64,000 nt of DNA from Bact-19 sp038319215 (GTDB taxonomy: Bacteria; Bacteroidota; Bacteroidia; Bacteroidales; ML635J-15): NCBI GenBank assembly GCA_038319215.1, contig JBBQCZ010000001.1, forward strand, positions 33,410 through 97,409, in the 5' to 3' direction. The notes beneath the pieces are model-generated. The model saw nothing but the letters and a program-made list of their open reading frames with translations. It made no database searches and was not told where the DNA came from. A program made the position numbers and the translations under genes. Positions 11,401 through 19,955 of the stretch are shown here, piece by piece. Every line of letters begins with the position of its first letter. Position 1 is the first letter of the stretch.

Positions 11401-12581
11401 TATTTCCATGAGGTTGAAGCATCAGAAACATTGCTACTCCATGTAAAAGAACTAAGGGCATCGGTAGTTGAAGAAAAACCAATTGCGAATACTTCGGTTC
11501 CAGAAGTGTTTTTTCTATATCTGAAACTTAATTGCATTTCTTGTGGAAAGTTGAATTCTCTACTAATCAAGTACTGAGTATAAGGAGCACCAACAAAATA
11601 ACTGCTAAATTTTACTGAACGGCTGCCTTCAAAAGCAAATTGAGTACTGTGTGTAACTAGGTTTCCACTATTAGGACTTGGGTTCGCATATTCAATTCGC
11701 CAACATGCAACTGGGGCTGTTGTATTTTCAAAGCCTTCGTGGTAGGGAAAAATATTCGCAACTGAACAAGTGGTAGAAAAGCTAAAAGGGCCAATCCAAG
11801 AACCATAAACAGGATTACAATAAGAACGAATATAAAACTCATAACTTTCATTAGCAACAAGACCAGTGAATGTGTAAGGATGAGTAGATGTATTAACAAT
11901 TGTTCCGCCTCCTTGTGTAAATCCTTGAATGCCATATTCAATTTGCCATTGACTTTCAGACCCACCATTAGTCCAATCTATTACAGCACCAGAGTTTGTG
12001 GTTTGAGTAATTGAAATATTTCCAGGATTTAAGCAGGAAGGTTGATTCACAACCTGAACGGCATCTAAGCAAATTCCTAAGCCATATCCTGATTTTGCAC
12101 TAAATCCGATATAAAAATCTGAAGACACTTCAGGTAACAAAATTGTGCGTTGAGTCCAATTCATTACTGCTGTAGTATATGATTGCAATAGTATCCAAGG
12201 ACCAGCAGCCGAAGTTTTGTAGTAAATGTAAAGTTTATCCTGATCTGTATCAAATGGAATTTGAGTATGATAAAAACATAACACAGGATTCGATAATGCC
12301 GATAAATCTAATTGTGGACTAACTAAAATCGTTTGATTGTCGTCGTAATTGTCTGCTGAAAAAAATGCATTTTTTGATCCCGAATAAGCGGAAGAAGGCA
12401 TTCCATAAGACCCGCCACTATAAGTTACCCAGTTAGCCGTAGCATTTACATACTGTTGAGACCACCCAGACGGTAATCCACTTGTTTCAAATTCTTCCGT
12501 CCATGGAAATGTACTGATTTGTGCTTGAGATGCAACTACTGTTAATGTAAAAATCAGACATAGTAAGATGTTTTTCTTCAT
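8490..12581 (-). CDS. Large multidomain T9SS type A cargo protein (fibronectin III, jelly-roll and P-domain modules)
   Basis: 1363 residues. Signal peptide 1-21 (cleavage after SQAQ). Two MAM/choice-of-anchor J-like jelly-roll modules lie at about 22-180 and 273-430. Fibronectin type III-like units recur, each with W-x2-EYG-x-x-GF and YDVYI/YDFYI signatures, at about 183-272, 433-615 and 721-810. A DYWGDGWGN module sits at about 620-715. A P-domain-like module at about 815-970 carries HPYDGDIDMYLESPDG and NGIWKLRLVDD. The last ~75 residues are a T9SS type A sorting domain (NVYPNPADD, LSAGLYFVIAE). No protease catalytic domain is seen despite the P-domain. It is probably exported through T9SS and tethered to or released from the surface. 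The stop codon overlaps the ATG of the giant repeat gene downstream, so the pair is expected to be co-expressed. Ligand or substrate cannot be named. Confidence 0.88.
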   Translation of the reverse strand: MKKNILLCLIFTLTVVASQAQISTFPWTEEFETSGLPSGWSQQYVNATANWVTYSGGSYGMPSSAYSGSKNAFFSADNYDDNQTILVSPQLDLSALSNPVLCFYHTQIPFDTDQDKLYIYYKTSAAGPWILLQSYTTAVMNWTQRTILLPEVSSDFYIGFSAKSGYGLGICLDAVQVVNQPSCLNPGNISITQTTNSGAVIDWTNGGSESQWQIEYGIQGFTQGGGTIVNTSTHPYTFTGLVANESYEFYIRSYCNPVYGSWIGPFSFSTTCSVANIFPYHEGFENTTAPVACWRIEYANPSPNSGNLVTHSTQFAFEGSRSVKFSSYFVGAPYTQYLISREFNFPQEMQLSFRYRKNTSGTEVFAIGFSSTTDALSSFTWSSNVSDASTSWKYFSSNVPSNTKYIAIQYKSNFQNSLFVDDLKIRNAANCYEPIDLNIANITATSAILSWTAVNGETAWIVEYGTAGFTQGFGNIVNTGLNPYTITGLNSETNYDVYVKSNCGGSESVVSSKLSFTTPPSCLAVTNLSITANTENTVSLTWNSTSAVFYEIEYGISGFVQGSGTTISSISTTDQTITGLSENTSYDFYIRAYCGAINGFSEWSTPVTRTTYPCANGCFYTFTLSDYWGDGWGNVSLAIIQNGDLTNTLSIPSGYSSEYEVFICTGADIEIVLNQGSFANECAFSVYSPYDVFICSREFESLGSLPDQTILYSFNASCSEPGCYPPVNPSYSQLSYNSCNIVWQAGNTETMWNIEYGISGFTPGTGTFVNAITSLNYLLDFLASSTSYDVYIYSDCDVSGLSNATGPVSFTTLAAPLGLDMCGLNLDIPDNSFTIVNFEVSGLTPTDPYTHYNLESVSFVIEHPYDGDIDMYLESPDGVVVTLIEDIGGIDDNFGDVGGSCSFKTILSLHPIDGSIISGTAPFNGNYSAIENINSFNTGADLNGIWKLRLVDDNNLFVGKLQYFNLSFVQTMALATTSNIFTESLLNDGSISNGINLELYNETFATTGLLSEGSDFNVENLPAGLLVEVNVTGANTAVITLTGAAIEHVTDISNLIIRFESSAFTGLDAMLVEGTTQTFIIDFFAVQNIVNNSIDDIIICEDGATPVFVPYSILNNGEASIIAGTEISIILEYPVGMMAFTKSITLDSNLEIDQTLVGSFSDPLFFGSNGTFIVKTIVTLAGEPNIADNETLINYITVTHQNVFPQAINDTIYATEFPYGISTTAIFTPSEYSQTLFYFWNGEVGSSSFDVFNEGWVYLNTESSYCNIEDSIYIALTTMAQVLSSAQVNVYPNPADDIIFVESAELTFNKITICGIDGRIYSQTMVKDKNSKCQISISDLSAGLYFVIAESEKETFKMNFIKL

Positions 12582-12688
12582 AATGAAAAAATTAATGCAT
12601 AAAGTTACTCAATTAATTTAAGTAATTTATTTTTAAGACGCGAAAATATACGTGTGGGTGGCTTTTTATAAGGATTGAATTGAAAATT

Positions 12689-13183
12689 TTATTCCAACAG
12701 TGTTTTGATATTAGGAATATATTTAATTATTGCCGCAGAAAAGCTGTCAACATCTCCATCTAAATCACCAAATTTGGCACCACCACAATTGTACACTGTG
12801 CCATTTAATACTGTTTTTTCACCTTCAGTAATAGTAAATGATTTTGTTGTTCCTCCGGAGCATCCGTGATTGTCGGTTGTTTTATTAATATTCTTTATTT
12901 CTGTTTCAGTAAATTTCTTGGTTAAAACCTTAAATTTTCTTTTATTCATTGTAAATGTTGTGTCTGCAAGGATATTTCCATACGAATTTACAACAATTCG
13001 TATGTCATCTTTTGTGGCTGTAACAACATAGCTTCTGTGATATTTTGGCGCAACAGAGGCGTCTCCAAAAGCATATTCTATTTTGGTGATATTCTCACCA
13101 GCATGTTTATTTATTGCGCAAGAATTTGCGAAAAGAAGAATTGATGCGGAAATAATAATTAGGTAAATTTTGTGGTTTTTCAT
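12689..13183 (-). CDS. Small lipoprotein of unknown function
   Basis: From ATG at 13183 it encodes 164 residues starting MKNHKIYLIIISASILLF and reaching a lipobox LLFANSC, so it is an outer-membrane or inner-membrane lipoprotein. A frame-extended start at 13216 exists but is TTG and would put 11 extra residues before the signal peptide, so it was not used. The mature part has a pair of short cysteine motifs (NHGCSGG and YNCGGAKFGDL) but no family I recognise. It follows the Wzy/ligase gene by 29 bases on the same strand, which suggests co-transcription with the polysaccharide genes. A structural role in the envelope is only a guess. Confidence 0.7.
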   Translation of the reverse strand: MKNHKIYLIIISASILLFANSCAINKHAGENITKIEYAFGDASVAPKYHRSYVVTATKDDIRIVVNSYGNILADTTFTMNKRKFKVLTKKFTETEIKNINKTTDNHGCSGGTTKSFTITEGEKTVLNGTVYNCGGAKFGDLDGDVDSFSAAIIKYIPNIKTLLE

Positions 13184-13212
13184 AGTGCTAAATTGTTTAT
13201 AAACAAATGTAA

Positions 13213-14703
13213 TCAATTTTCTGTATTGCCTTGTGTTGTTTCTGTTTTATCATCTATTTCTTTTTGCTTATTCTGTTTAATCAGATAAACATCAATCGCG
13301 ACTATAATAGCCGCAAAACCCCAAAATGGAACAGCTGCCTTGTCGGTGTCAAGAAAATTATTTAAAAACCCATGCATAAGATAGGTAGTTAGACCTGCAA
13401 TGGTGGATGCGGTTATTACTTTTAAAGAATAGGAGTTTGCATTTCGATAGTTCTTTACCGCAGTATAAAAAATTATTATGGACATGAAAATAAAGGATAA
13501 CATACCAAAAATCCCAGATTCTGATAGCGCGCCCAAATATTCGCTGTGGGCGTTACCCATGTCGCCAGCATTTGTGCTAATTATAGTTTTTTCATAAGAA
13601 AATTGAAAAGGCGCATATTTAAACTGATATGTGCCAGGACCCCAGCCAAATATTGGTTTTTCTTTGAACATTCGATAAGCGCAGTTCCATCTATTTATTC
13701 GTTCTAAGTTTGATGCATCGGTAGCAACGTTACTTATCGATTCTAAATGTTCTTTCAAGTTGGTTGATGAATCTTGTTTGTTACTTTCAAGTGAGAAAAA
13801 TATTTGATCCTGGAAAGCAAAAAACATACCTGCCACAATTACAATTCCTGCAATAACAAGCTTGTAGTTAATTTTTAATCTCAAAATCGTATATACACCT
13901 AGTGCTCCAAATAAACTTACCCAAGCTGCTCGGGTGTATGACATAATAATAGCAACCACAAAATATGAAAGTACAATACCTGCAACTATTCTTAGTTTTG
14001 AACTTAGTTCTTTATTAAAAACAAAACCAATAATTACTGGAATAAACATCGCCAACAAGGCTCCGTATGATGTGTGGTCGTTATAAAATGGACTCATAAC
14101 ATAATTTGCAGAACTTTGACTAAAACCATGTCCTGCATGCTTTATGAGGGTAAACGTAATTACTCCACAAAATGGAATAATATACATCCAAAAAAACTTA
14201 TTTATATTCTTTTCTTTTCTAAATACTTGAGATAATAAAAAGAAAAATGGAACGATAAACCAAAGTGAAGCTATTAAATATTTAATGGAGACTAATGGCA
14301 TTGTACTCGTAAAAACGGTTACTAATTTCCATCCCAAATAAAAATAAATTGAAATTGAAATTGGATGTCTAGCAATAGACTTGTCAAAATCTCTGTCTTT
14401 TAGCTGCTTTAATAGAAATATTAATAAAATACCGACAAATATTGGTTCTGTTGGTAGGTCAATATTAAAATCTAAGCCTGGATAAAATGTTGCTAGTGGA
14501 ACAGAAAATGGTACTAAGAAAACTGCCAATAATAAAACCTTATCTAAGGCGAAGAACATCGCAAAAAACAATATTATTGCTAATGGTACTAAATTAAAAA
14601 GGAAACTCTCTTCTTTAATTATCACATAAGAATTTGTAACAATAAAAAGAAAGGCCAAAGCATAAAAAGCTATAACTTTATATTTAGCTTCGGGGATTGT
14701 CAT
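13213..14703 (-). CDS. O-antigen ligase / Wzy-type polymerase family membrane protein
   Basis: 496 residues with about ten to twelve hydrophobic segments, and between the late ones a large loop (about 290-390) carrying the family signature with NRWNCAYRMFKEKPIFGWGP, followed by NAHSEYLGALSESG. This R...G-x-G-x-G...H pattern is typical of the Wzy_C/WaaL family, which polymerises or ligates undecaprenyl-linked glycans on the periplasmic face. Its ATG overlaps the stop of the Wzz-like gene upstream (ATGA), giving translational coupling with the chain-length regulator. That context favours a Wzy polymerase role over a ligase, but sequence alone does not separate them. The C-terminus is a hydrophilic tail rich in Lys, Glu and Thr. 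Confidence 0.85.
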   Translation of the reverse strand: MTIPEAKYKVIAFYALAFLFIVTNSYVIIKEESFLFNLVPLAIILFFAMFFALDKVLLLAVFLVPFSVPLATFYPGLDFNIDLPTEPIFVGILLIFLLKQLKDRDFDKSIARHPISISIYFYLGWKLVTVFTSTMPLVSIKYLIASLWFIVPFFFLLSQVFRKEKNINKFFWMYIIPFCGVITFTLIKHAGHGFSQSSANYVMSPFYNDHTSYGALLAMFIPVIIGFVFNKELSSKLRIVAGIVLSYFVVAIIMSYTRAAWVSLFGALGVYTILRLKINYKLVIAGIVIVAGMFFAFQDQIFFSLESNKQDSSTNLKEHLESISNVATDASNLERINRWNCAYRMFKEKPIFGWGPGTYQFKYAPFQFSYEKTIISTNAGDMGNAHSEYLGALSESGIFGMLSFIFMSIIIFYTAVKNYRNANSYSLKVITASTIAGLTTYLMHGFLNNFLDTDKAAVPFWGFAAIIVAIDVYLIKQNKQKEIDDKTETTQGNTEN

Positions 14704-16709
14704 TTACTTTTTTTTGAAGAACCTTCAATTAAAGATACAAAAATTGCTCCTGCTAATAATGCTCCCAAAATAGAGAACAGAACTATTACCCAGCGTACTG
14801 GATATGTTTTTTTGTCAGCAGGGAATGGTTTTGAAACTATATGAGCATAGGTTTGAACTTTTTCTGAATCACGCATCGCGTTCTCATATACACTTTTTGA
14901 CCCGTGCATATCTGCTATGGCATAGTAAAATAGTGAATCAATTTTACTGTATTCAGCGCCATATTGTTCCCAGTTACCTAAAACAGTTCTTGCTTCATCT
15001 AGGCTTCTGCCCATATAAATTGCTTCGGTGTATTTTTCAACCTGAGCTGTCATATCAAGCATCCCGTATTCTGTACGGAATTTTTTTAAGATATTACCAA
15101 GGCTGTCAATTTCAAGTGTTTTTTTGTCATATTCTCTTTTGTAGATTTTTACAATCTCTTGAGACTTTTCTATATTTAGTTGCAGAACTTTTAAATCATA
15201 AAAAGCTATAATTGAATCAACCATATTGGAAGCCATTTGAGGGTCTTCATCAACTACGGTAATTACAACTGCTTCGTTTGGCGTTTTCTGGATATTGACG
15301 TTTCCATCATAGTATTTTAATATTTTCCATAAATGGTTATTTTCGTCTTTTCCAATTTTATAATGCTCATACAAATCAAAAGCATCAATTATCATAAACT
15401 TTATATCGTCCGACTGTAAAAGCTCAAGCATTTGCTCACTTTCAGACTCTTCTGAGAGTGGTGAAATATTGGCAGGATAAACTACCGCACTAGATTTGTA
15501 TTTTGGTTTAATAAACCAAGAAGAAGAGAATAATGCGCCAAGACCTCCGGCAACAATTGCAAGTACTAACAGGTGCCATTTCCATTTCAAGATAAGCGAA
15601 AATATGCTTTTGGTTTTAAAATAACTTTCCATAACTTCGTATTTAGGTATTTCAAATTTACTTTTAATTAATAACTTTTTAAAATATATATATATGTCAA
15701 TCAGACTTTTTTTTTTAATGAATTTGTCAAACAAAATCAGCAAGATTATTGAAAACAATAAAGTGGAAAAAACACTTATGCTTATTGTTAGCCAAAATAT
15801 TGGATAAAATTTTCTGTCAGCAACTTCTGCTGCACTTACAATATAAGTATTTGGCAAATCTTGTTCAAGATCAATTTTTGCTTCTCTGTATTTCGCTTCA
15901 ATTGCAGCCAATTGTTTTACCTCCTCGAACATTTGTTCTTTTAATATCGACTGTGAACTTCCATATTTTGCAAGAATATCAAGTTTCTTTTGCAATTCTG
16001 TTTTTGCTCTATCATTGCCAGAAGCTATTGCTATTGCATGTTGCTCACTGTACATTTCTGTTTGAGATTTTACATCAATAACCCCAAGTTGGCTAAGTGC
16101 ATATAACGAATCTTCAATATTTTTAATTTTTGCTTTTTGAGCTAAAAATTCTTTCTCAACAATATTAAAAGCTTTTGTTGCTCTTTCTTTCTGTATTTTA
16201 GCATATAAACTATCAACAAGAGCAGCAATATCATTGGCAATAAGAGCCGCTGTATCCGGACTTTCATCAAGAACATCTATCCTTATCGACATGTACTCGG
16301 TACGTGAAATATCAACATTTGATTCGTACTTTCTGTATAATTTACTGTTAGCGTATTGAGACTCTTTACTTATATTATAATGTTCGTATAGCTTGTATTT
16401 TTCAACTATTCTGTTTCTAAGTTCTGAAGAAAGCAATATTTGCATTAATTGCTCAACATCTTCTTCTTCTCCAAATTTAAGAATTTCTTTCTTTTGTTGA
16501 CTTTCGGTTATCAATGCTTGTGAAATAGAGCCCGATGATGTCGGAAATAAAATTACTGTTGACTTAAATTTTGGTTGGATTGTAAAACAGACCAATAATG
16601 AAATGAAAAATGAAATTATGCAAATTATAGACAGTGCAATTTTATGTTTGGAAATGAAATCTATCAAATTTGACAAATTAAAAATATTTTCCTTATTGTT
16701 GTCCAACAT
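14700..16709 (-). CDS. Tandem-duplicated Wzz-like polysaccharide co-polymerase
   Basis: 669 residues made of two homologous Wzz-type modules, about 1-330 and 360-669. Matching landmarks are KFKSTVILFPTSSGS with KYKSSAVVYPANISP, YKLYEHYNI with FDLYEHYKIG, RIDVLDESPDTAALIAN with ITVVDEDPQMASNMVD, and YIVSAAEVADRKFYP with HIVSKPFPADKKTYP. Each module is bounded by two transmembrane helices (about 22-44, 305-330, 375-397, 640-660), so four in total, with two periplasmic coiled-coil domains. Known: Wzz proteins set glycan chain length and oligomerise in the inner membrane. No kinase domain (Walker A) or outer-membrane export domain is present. It overlaps the Wzy-like gene by ATGA. A typical Wzz has one module; the doubled form is unusual. 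Confidence 0.85.
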   Translation of the reverse strand: MLDNNKENIFNLSNLIDFISKHKIALSIICIISFFISLLVCFTIQPKFKSTVILFPTSSGSISQALITESQQKKEILKFGEEEDVEQLMQILLSSELRNRIVEKYKLYEHYNISKESQYANSKLYRKYESNVDISRTEYMSIRIDVLDESPDTAALIANDIAALVDSLYAKIQKERATKAFNIVEKEFLAQKAKIKNIEDSLYALSQLGVIDVKSQTEMYSEQHAIAIASGNDRAKTELQKKLDILAKYGSSQSILKEQMFEEVKQLAAIEAKYREAKIDLEQDLPNTYIVSAAEVADRKFYPIFWLTISISVFSTLLFSIILLILFDKFIKKKSLIDIYIYFKKLLIKSKFEIPKYEVMESYFKTKSIFSLILKWKWHLLVLAIVAGGLGALFSSSWFIKPKYKSSAVVYPANISPLSEESESEQMLELLQSDDIKFMIIDAFDLYEHYKIGKDENNHLWKILKYYDGNVNIQKTPNEAVVITVVDEDPQMASNMVDSIIAFYDLKVLQLNIEKSQEIVKIYKREYDKKTLEIDSLGNILKKFRTEYGMLDMTAQVEKYTEAIYMGRSLDEARTVLGNWEQYGAEYSKIDSLFYYAIADMHGSKSVYENAMRDSEKVQTYAHIVSKPFPADKKTYPVRWVIVLFSILGALLAGAIFVSLIEGSSKKSK

Positions 16710-16733
16710 TAATCTTTTTATTAAAATAGCCTA

Positions 16734-16741
16734 CAAAAATA
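16734..16741 (-). promoter_or_regulatory. Bacteroidota -7 promoter element for the Wzz-Wzy unit
   Basis: The minus strand reads TATTTTTG, matching TAnnTTTG, 24 bases before the Wzz ATG. The upstream TTTTG at 16756-16760 is closer (14 bases) than the usual 19-21, so the -33 element is uncertain. Confidence 0.5.
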
Positions 16742-16792
16742 AAAAAATATTGTCACAAAAGTATATTTTAAATTAATTTGTTAATTGCCTGA

Positions 16793-17149
16793 TTAATAAA
16801 TGCCTCTAGATACCATTACCAGAACACAATCGTTTACGACTTCAACACCTTTCGATTTAAGGATTTCTTGAAATTCAGTGTTGTACGTCCCTGGATTAAA
16901 AATTATTCGACGGGGTAAATTATTAAGTATTAAATCATAATATTTCTCCTGATTTTCAATTGAAAGATACATTGCAATAGTATCAATTTTATTTTCTAAA
17001 GGTAACTGGCTTTGAATTTCAAGTCCACCAATTTTACCTGTTTTTATTCCAACTGGAATGACTAAATATCCCTCTGCCAGCAAGGTTTCTGTTGCTTTAA
17101 ATGAATATCTGCGTGGATTTGGACTTGCACCTAGTACTACATTTATCAT
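16793..17149 (-). CDS. CoA-binding domain protein (YccU-like Rossmann fold)
   Basis: 118 residues from ATG at 17149 (MINVVLGASPNPRRYSFKA); an upstream in-frame TTG at 17185 would only add a non-conserved leader. The N-terminal VVLGASPNPRRYS and the later IIFNPGTYN motif match the small CoA-binding (YccU/CoA_binding_2) family, which has the Rossmann-like nucleotide pocket of succinyl-CoA synthetase alpha subunits but no catalytic histidine domain. It is cytosolic. It diverges from the sialidase gene with 124 bases between start codons. Its partner or substrate is not known. Confidence 0.8.
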   Translation of the reverse strand: MINVVLGASPNPRRYSFKATETLLAEGYLVIPVGIKTGKIGGLEIQSQLPLENKIDTIAMYLSIENQEKYYDLILNNLPRRIIFNPGTYNTEFQEILKSKGVEVVNDCVLVMVSRGIY

Positions 17150-17249
17150 AACTATTTTATCGTTTTTTATATTGCAAAGAAACAAATTTTTTTTTTAAAA
17201 CCTCGAAATTCAAAAAGAGAGAACTACTTTTTTGGCTTTAAAATAATTG

Positions 17250-17257
17250 TATATTTG
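17250..17257 (+). promoter_or_regulatory. -7 promoter element before the sialidase gene
   Basis: TATATTTG fits TAnnTTTG and ends 16 bases before the ATG at 17274. It overlaps the upstream TTG codon at 17247 that would lengthen the reading frame, so that TTG cannot be in the mRNA. Confidence 0.65.
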
Positions 17258-17273
17258 CAAAAACATGCAGTCT

Positions 17274-18596
17274 ATGAAGAGAGCCGCTTTATTTGTGTCA
17301 TTAATTATTATTTCTTTATTGGGATTCTCTCAATCAAGTGGATTTATTCGCAAGCAGATTGTGTTTAATCCTGAGACTACTGGTTTTTATATTTTTAGAA
17401 TCCCTTCAATAGTTACCACAAAAAAAGGAAATATTATGGTTTTTGCAGAAGGCCGAAAAGGAAAGGGCGGTGATTGGGATCCATCGAATCTCGTGTATCG
17501 TGCTAGTTACGATGCCGGGCAAACTTGGACAGATTTATCTATTCTCGTTGATAAGGGAAACACAACATGCTCGAATGCTGTTCCAATTTTTGATTTTTTT
17601 GAAGATAAAATACATCTATTATTTACTGTTGGCTACAATAGTGTGTTTTATATGTATTCTTTAGATGAAGGAATTTCTTGGGAAAACCCTTTAAATATTA
17701 CTGATGCATTTGAAGGTTTTAAAGCAATATATCCATGGAAAGTTGTGGCTACTGGCCCTGGTCATGGAACTCAACTAAGCTCAGGTCGAATTATTGTTCC
17801 TATTTGGTTTTCTTCTAGCGGAGAACTCGATACTATCAACAATACTCTCCCTCACTATCCGTCTGTTACTGGATTATTGTATAGCGATGATTTTGGAAAA
17901 TCTTGGTTAGTGGGTGATATTATTAGTCCTAATAACGACACTTTAGTATTTCCTAACGAAGCTTCATGCGTGGAATTAGCCAGTGGTGAGGTTATGTTTA
18001 ACATGAGAAACGAATCTTTGAACTATAGACGTCTTGTTTCTTATAGCCCTGATGGCGTTAGTGGATGGTCTAAGCCTTACTATTCTGATAATTTTTTTGA
18101 ACCAATCTGCCATGCTAGTATGATTAGGTATTCTGTTCAGCCTTTTCAAGATAAAAATAGAATATTATTTACAAATCCAGATAGTAGAATGATTCCTTGG
18201 AGTTCGAAAAGAGGAACAACTATTAAAGCGGCACCTAAAAGACAAAGATCTAACCTCACTTTGCGATTAAGTTATGATGAGGGAATAACTTTTCCTGTTT
18301 ATAAAGAAATTGAAGAAGCTTATGCTGGATATTCTGACTTGTCGGTTGGGCCTGATGGAATAATACACTGTCTTTATGAATGTGGTTTAAAAACTTCTAA
18401 CAATAGGTTTCTTCCTGGAAATATTTCTTTGAGCTCTTTTGATTTGCAATGGGCAACTAATGGAAAAGACTCTTTGTCGGTAAACGACATGCCTGTGTTT
18501 TCAAATATGAATTGCGCAGTATATCACCAAAATCCAGGACCAGTTAAAAAGAAAAAATATCTTTTTAAGAAAAATATTGTCAGAACTTGTGATTAG
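17274..18596 (+). CDS. Exported exo-alpha-sialidase (GH33-like)
   Basis: 440 residues from ATG 17274 (MKRAALFVSLIIISLLGFSQ, a signal peptide). Sialidase landmarks are in order: FRIPSIV with the triad arginine, GDWDPSNLVYR, several Asp-box (S-x-D-x-G-x-[TS]-W) strands such as SYDAGQTW, SLDEGISW and SDDFGKSW, then NEASCVELASGEVMFNMRNE with the conserved Glu and Arg, and YSDLSVGPDG near the nucleophilic tyrosine. This predicts a six-bladed propeller that cleaves terminal sialic acids outside the cytoplasm. There is no T9SS tail and no sialic-acid uptake gene nearby, so it may serve glycan foraging at a distance or another exo-glycosidase role. It ends 3 bases from the convergent anti-sigma gene. 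Confidence 0.85.
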   Translation: MKRAALFVSLIIISLLGFSQSSGFIRKQIVFNPETTGFYIFRIPSIVTTKKGNIMVFAEGRKGKGGDWDPSNLVYRASYDAGQTWTDLSILVDKGNTTCSNAVPIFDFFEDKIHLLFTVGYNSVFYMYSLDEGISWENPLNITDAFEGFKAIYPWKVVATGPGHGTQLSSGRIIVPIWFSSSGELDTINNTLPHYPSVTGLLYSDDFGKSWLVGDIISPNNDTLVFPNEASCVELASGEVMFNMRNESLNYRRLVSYSPDGVSGWSKPYYSDNFFEPICHASMIRYSVQPFQDKNRILFTNPDSRMIPWSSKRGTTIKAAPKRQRSNLTLRLSYDEGITFPVYKEIEEAYAGYSDLSVGPDGIIHCLYECGLKTSNNRFLPGNISLSSFDLQWATNGKDSLSVNDMPVFSNMNCAVYHQNPGPVKKKKYLFKKNIVRTCD

Positions 18597-18599
18597 ACC

Positions 18600-19955
18600 C
18601 TAGTTTGCAACAAACCTAATCGGAATAATAAAAGAAACATTCACAGCTTTGCCTCTTTGTTTTCCAGGAATCCATTTGGGTAACATTTTAACAACCCTAA
18701 TTGCCTCTGCGTCAAGACTTGGGTCAATGCCTTTCAAAACATTTACATTTTTCACGTTTCCACCCGTATCTATTACAAACTGAATAAATACTTTCCCTTG
18801 AATCATTCCTTCTTTGGCTATTTGAGGGTAATTTGTGTTTTTTGAAATAAAATCTAATAAAGCAGAATCGCCACCCGGAAAAACTGGTTTTTCTTCAACT
18901 ACAGTAAATGTTAAACATTCTATAGGCGACTCTTCTAATTCCGATTCATCTGCAGCCATTATTGCATTACTTTGTTCTGGAATATTATCAACCTCTGCAA
19001 GAGTAATTTCACTTATAATTGTTTGCGAAATTTCTGGAGTGCCAGAATAATCGTCTCTATCGGAATTTTCTTGTTGGTCCTCATTTTTGTTTCTACGAGC
19101 AGAGTCGCGTTCTGCTAGTTTTTTGTCTGCCTTGTCTTTTCCTCCACTAAGCTCGGATTTTGATTGCTCTTTTGGTGTGATACCCTTGCTTTCATGCGAA
19201 AGTGCTGATGACGATTTACCCGTTGCTGTTGTTGTTTCCCCGTTGACTCCAGGACTATAAGTATCTGTCTTAAAATCAAGAATTCCACCTATTGTACTTG
19301 AGTTGGTTGCTCCCCCATTTTTTGTTGATGAATCATCTTCTAATCTTAAGTTACTTGTTTTGTCAGATGCTGTTATTGTTTTATCGTTGTGATTTATTGG
19401 AGAGTTTATTTCTTTAGGGACATCTCTTGAATCAACTTCAAAATCTGAATTTGAAATTATTGTTGAATTAATTTTTGAAAAAGGATTAAGATTTCTTTCT
19501 TCCGAACCTTCATTGTCGGCTACTTGATCTTGAGTATTTGCAGTTGAAGAATTACTATTGTTTTCTTCTTCAACAACCTCGCTAATATTTTCAAGTTCAT
19601 TAATTTGTGGCTCTTTGAGAAGTGATTTGATTATTATATATGAGCCAGATATAATTAATATCAACGCGACAGCAGCAACAGACCTTAAAAGTGTGATGTT
19701 TAAAGTTCTCTTTTTGCTGGAAGTATTAACGAGTTTATCAATTTCCTTGTTTATTCCTAGCTTGTCAGCTAAAAAAGTATCTGTCGATTCAAGCATAAAT
19801 AAACCATCCACAGCATCTGAGCAAATACTACATTCTAAAATGTGGTTTTCAACAGCAGATGTTTCTTCAGTACTTAATTCGTCGTTGATAAATTTTATCA
19901 ATACCTCTTCTGAAAAGCATTCTGAGCAATCTGATATGTTAATTTTTTTACTCAT
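18600..19955 (-). CDS. Anti-sigma factor fused to a TonB C-terminal domain
   Basis: 451 residues from ATG 19955. The N-terminus has a zinc-finger anti-sigma (zf-HC2-like) motif, H38-x3-C42-x2-C45, plus C10-x2-C13. One transmembrane helix lies at about 88-110. A long Ser/Asn/Glu/Lys-rich, low-complexity linker (about 115-330) spans the periplasm. The last ~95 residues are a TonB C-terminal domain (FPGGDSALLDFISKNTNYP, QGKVFIQFVIDTGG, AIRVVKMLPKWIPGKQRG). The gene overlaps the sigma factor gene by 8 bases. The cytoplasmic finger should hold the sigma factor, while the periplasmic domain could contact an outer-membrane receptor or another envelope protein. ExbB/ExbD are not nearby, so energised transport is unproven. 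Confidence 0.85.
   Translation of the reverse strand: MSKKINISDCSECFSEEVLIKFINDELSTEETSAVENHILECSICSDAVDGLFMLESTDTFLADKLGINKEIDKLVNTSSKKRTLNITLLRSVAAVALILIISGSYIIIKSLLKEPQINELENISEVVEEENNSNSSTANTQDQVADNEGSEERNLNPFSKINSTIISNSDFEVDSRDVPKEINSPINHNDKTITASDKTSNLRLEDDSSTKNGGATNSSTIGGILDFKTDTYSPGVNGETTTATGKSSSALSHESKGITPKEQSKSELSGGKDKADKKLAERDSARRNKNEDQQENSDRDDYSGTPEISQTIISEITLAEVDNIPEQSNAIMAADESELEESPIECLTFTVVEEKPVFPGGDSALLDFISKNTNYPQIAKEGMIQGKVFIQFVIDTGGNVKNVNVLKGIDPSLDAEAIRVVKMLPKWIPGKQRGKAVNVSFIIPIRFVAN

Noticed and set aside
8490..12581. Proprotein-convertase protease call from the P-domain
   Set aside because: No subtilisin-type catalytic triad or protease domain is present in the 1363-residue chain; only the P-domain-like module.
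13184..13216. TTG start at 13216 for the small lipoprotein
   Set aside because: It adds 11 residues before a complete lipoprotein signal peptide that begins at ATG 13183, and it overlaps the upstream stop.
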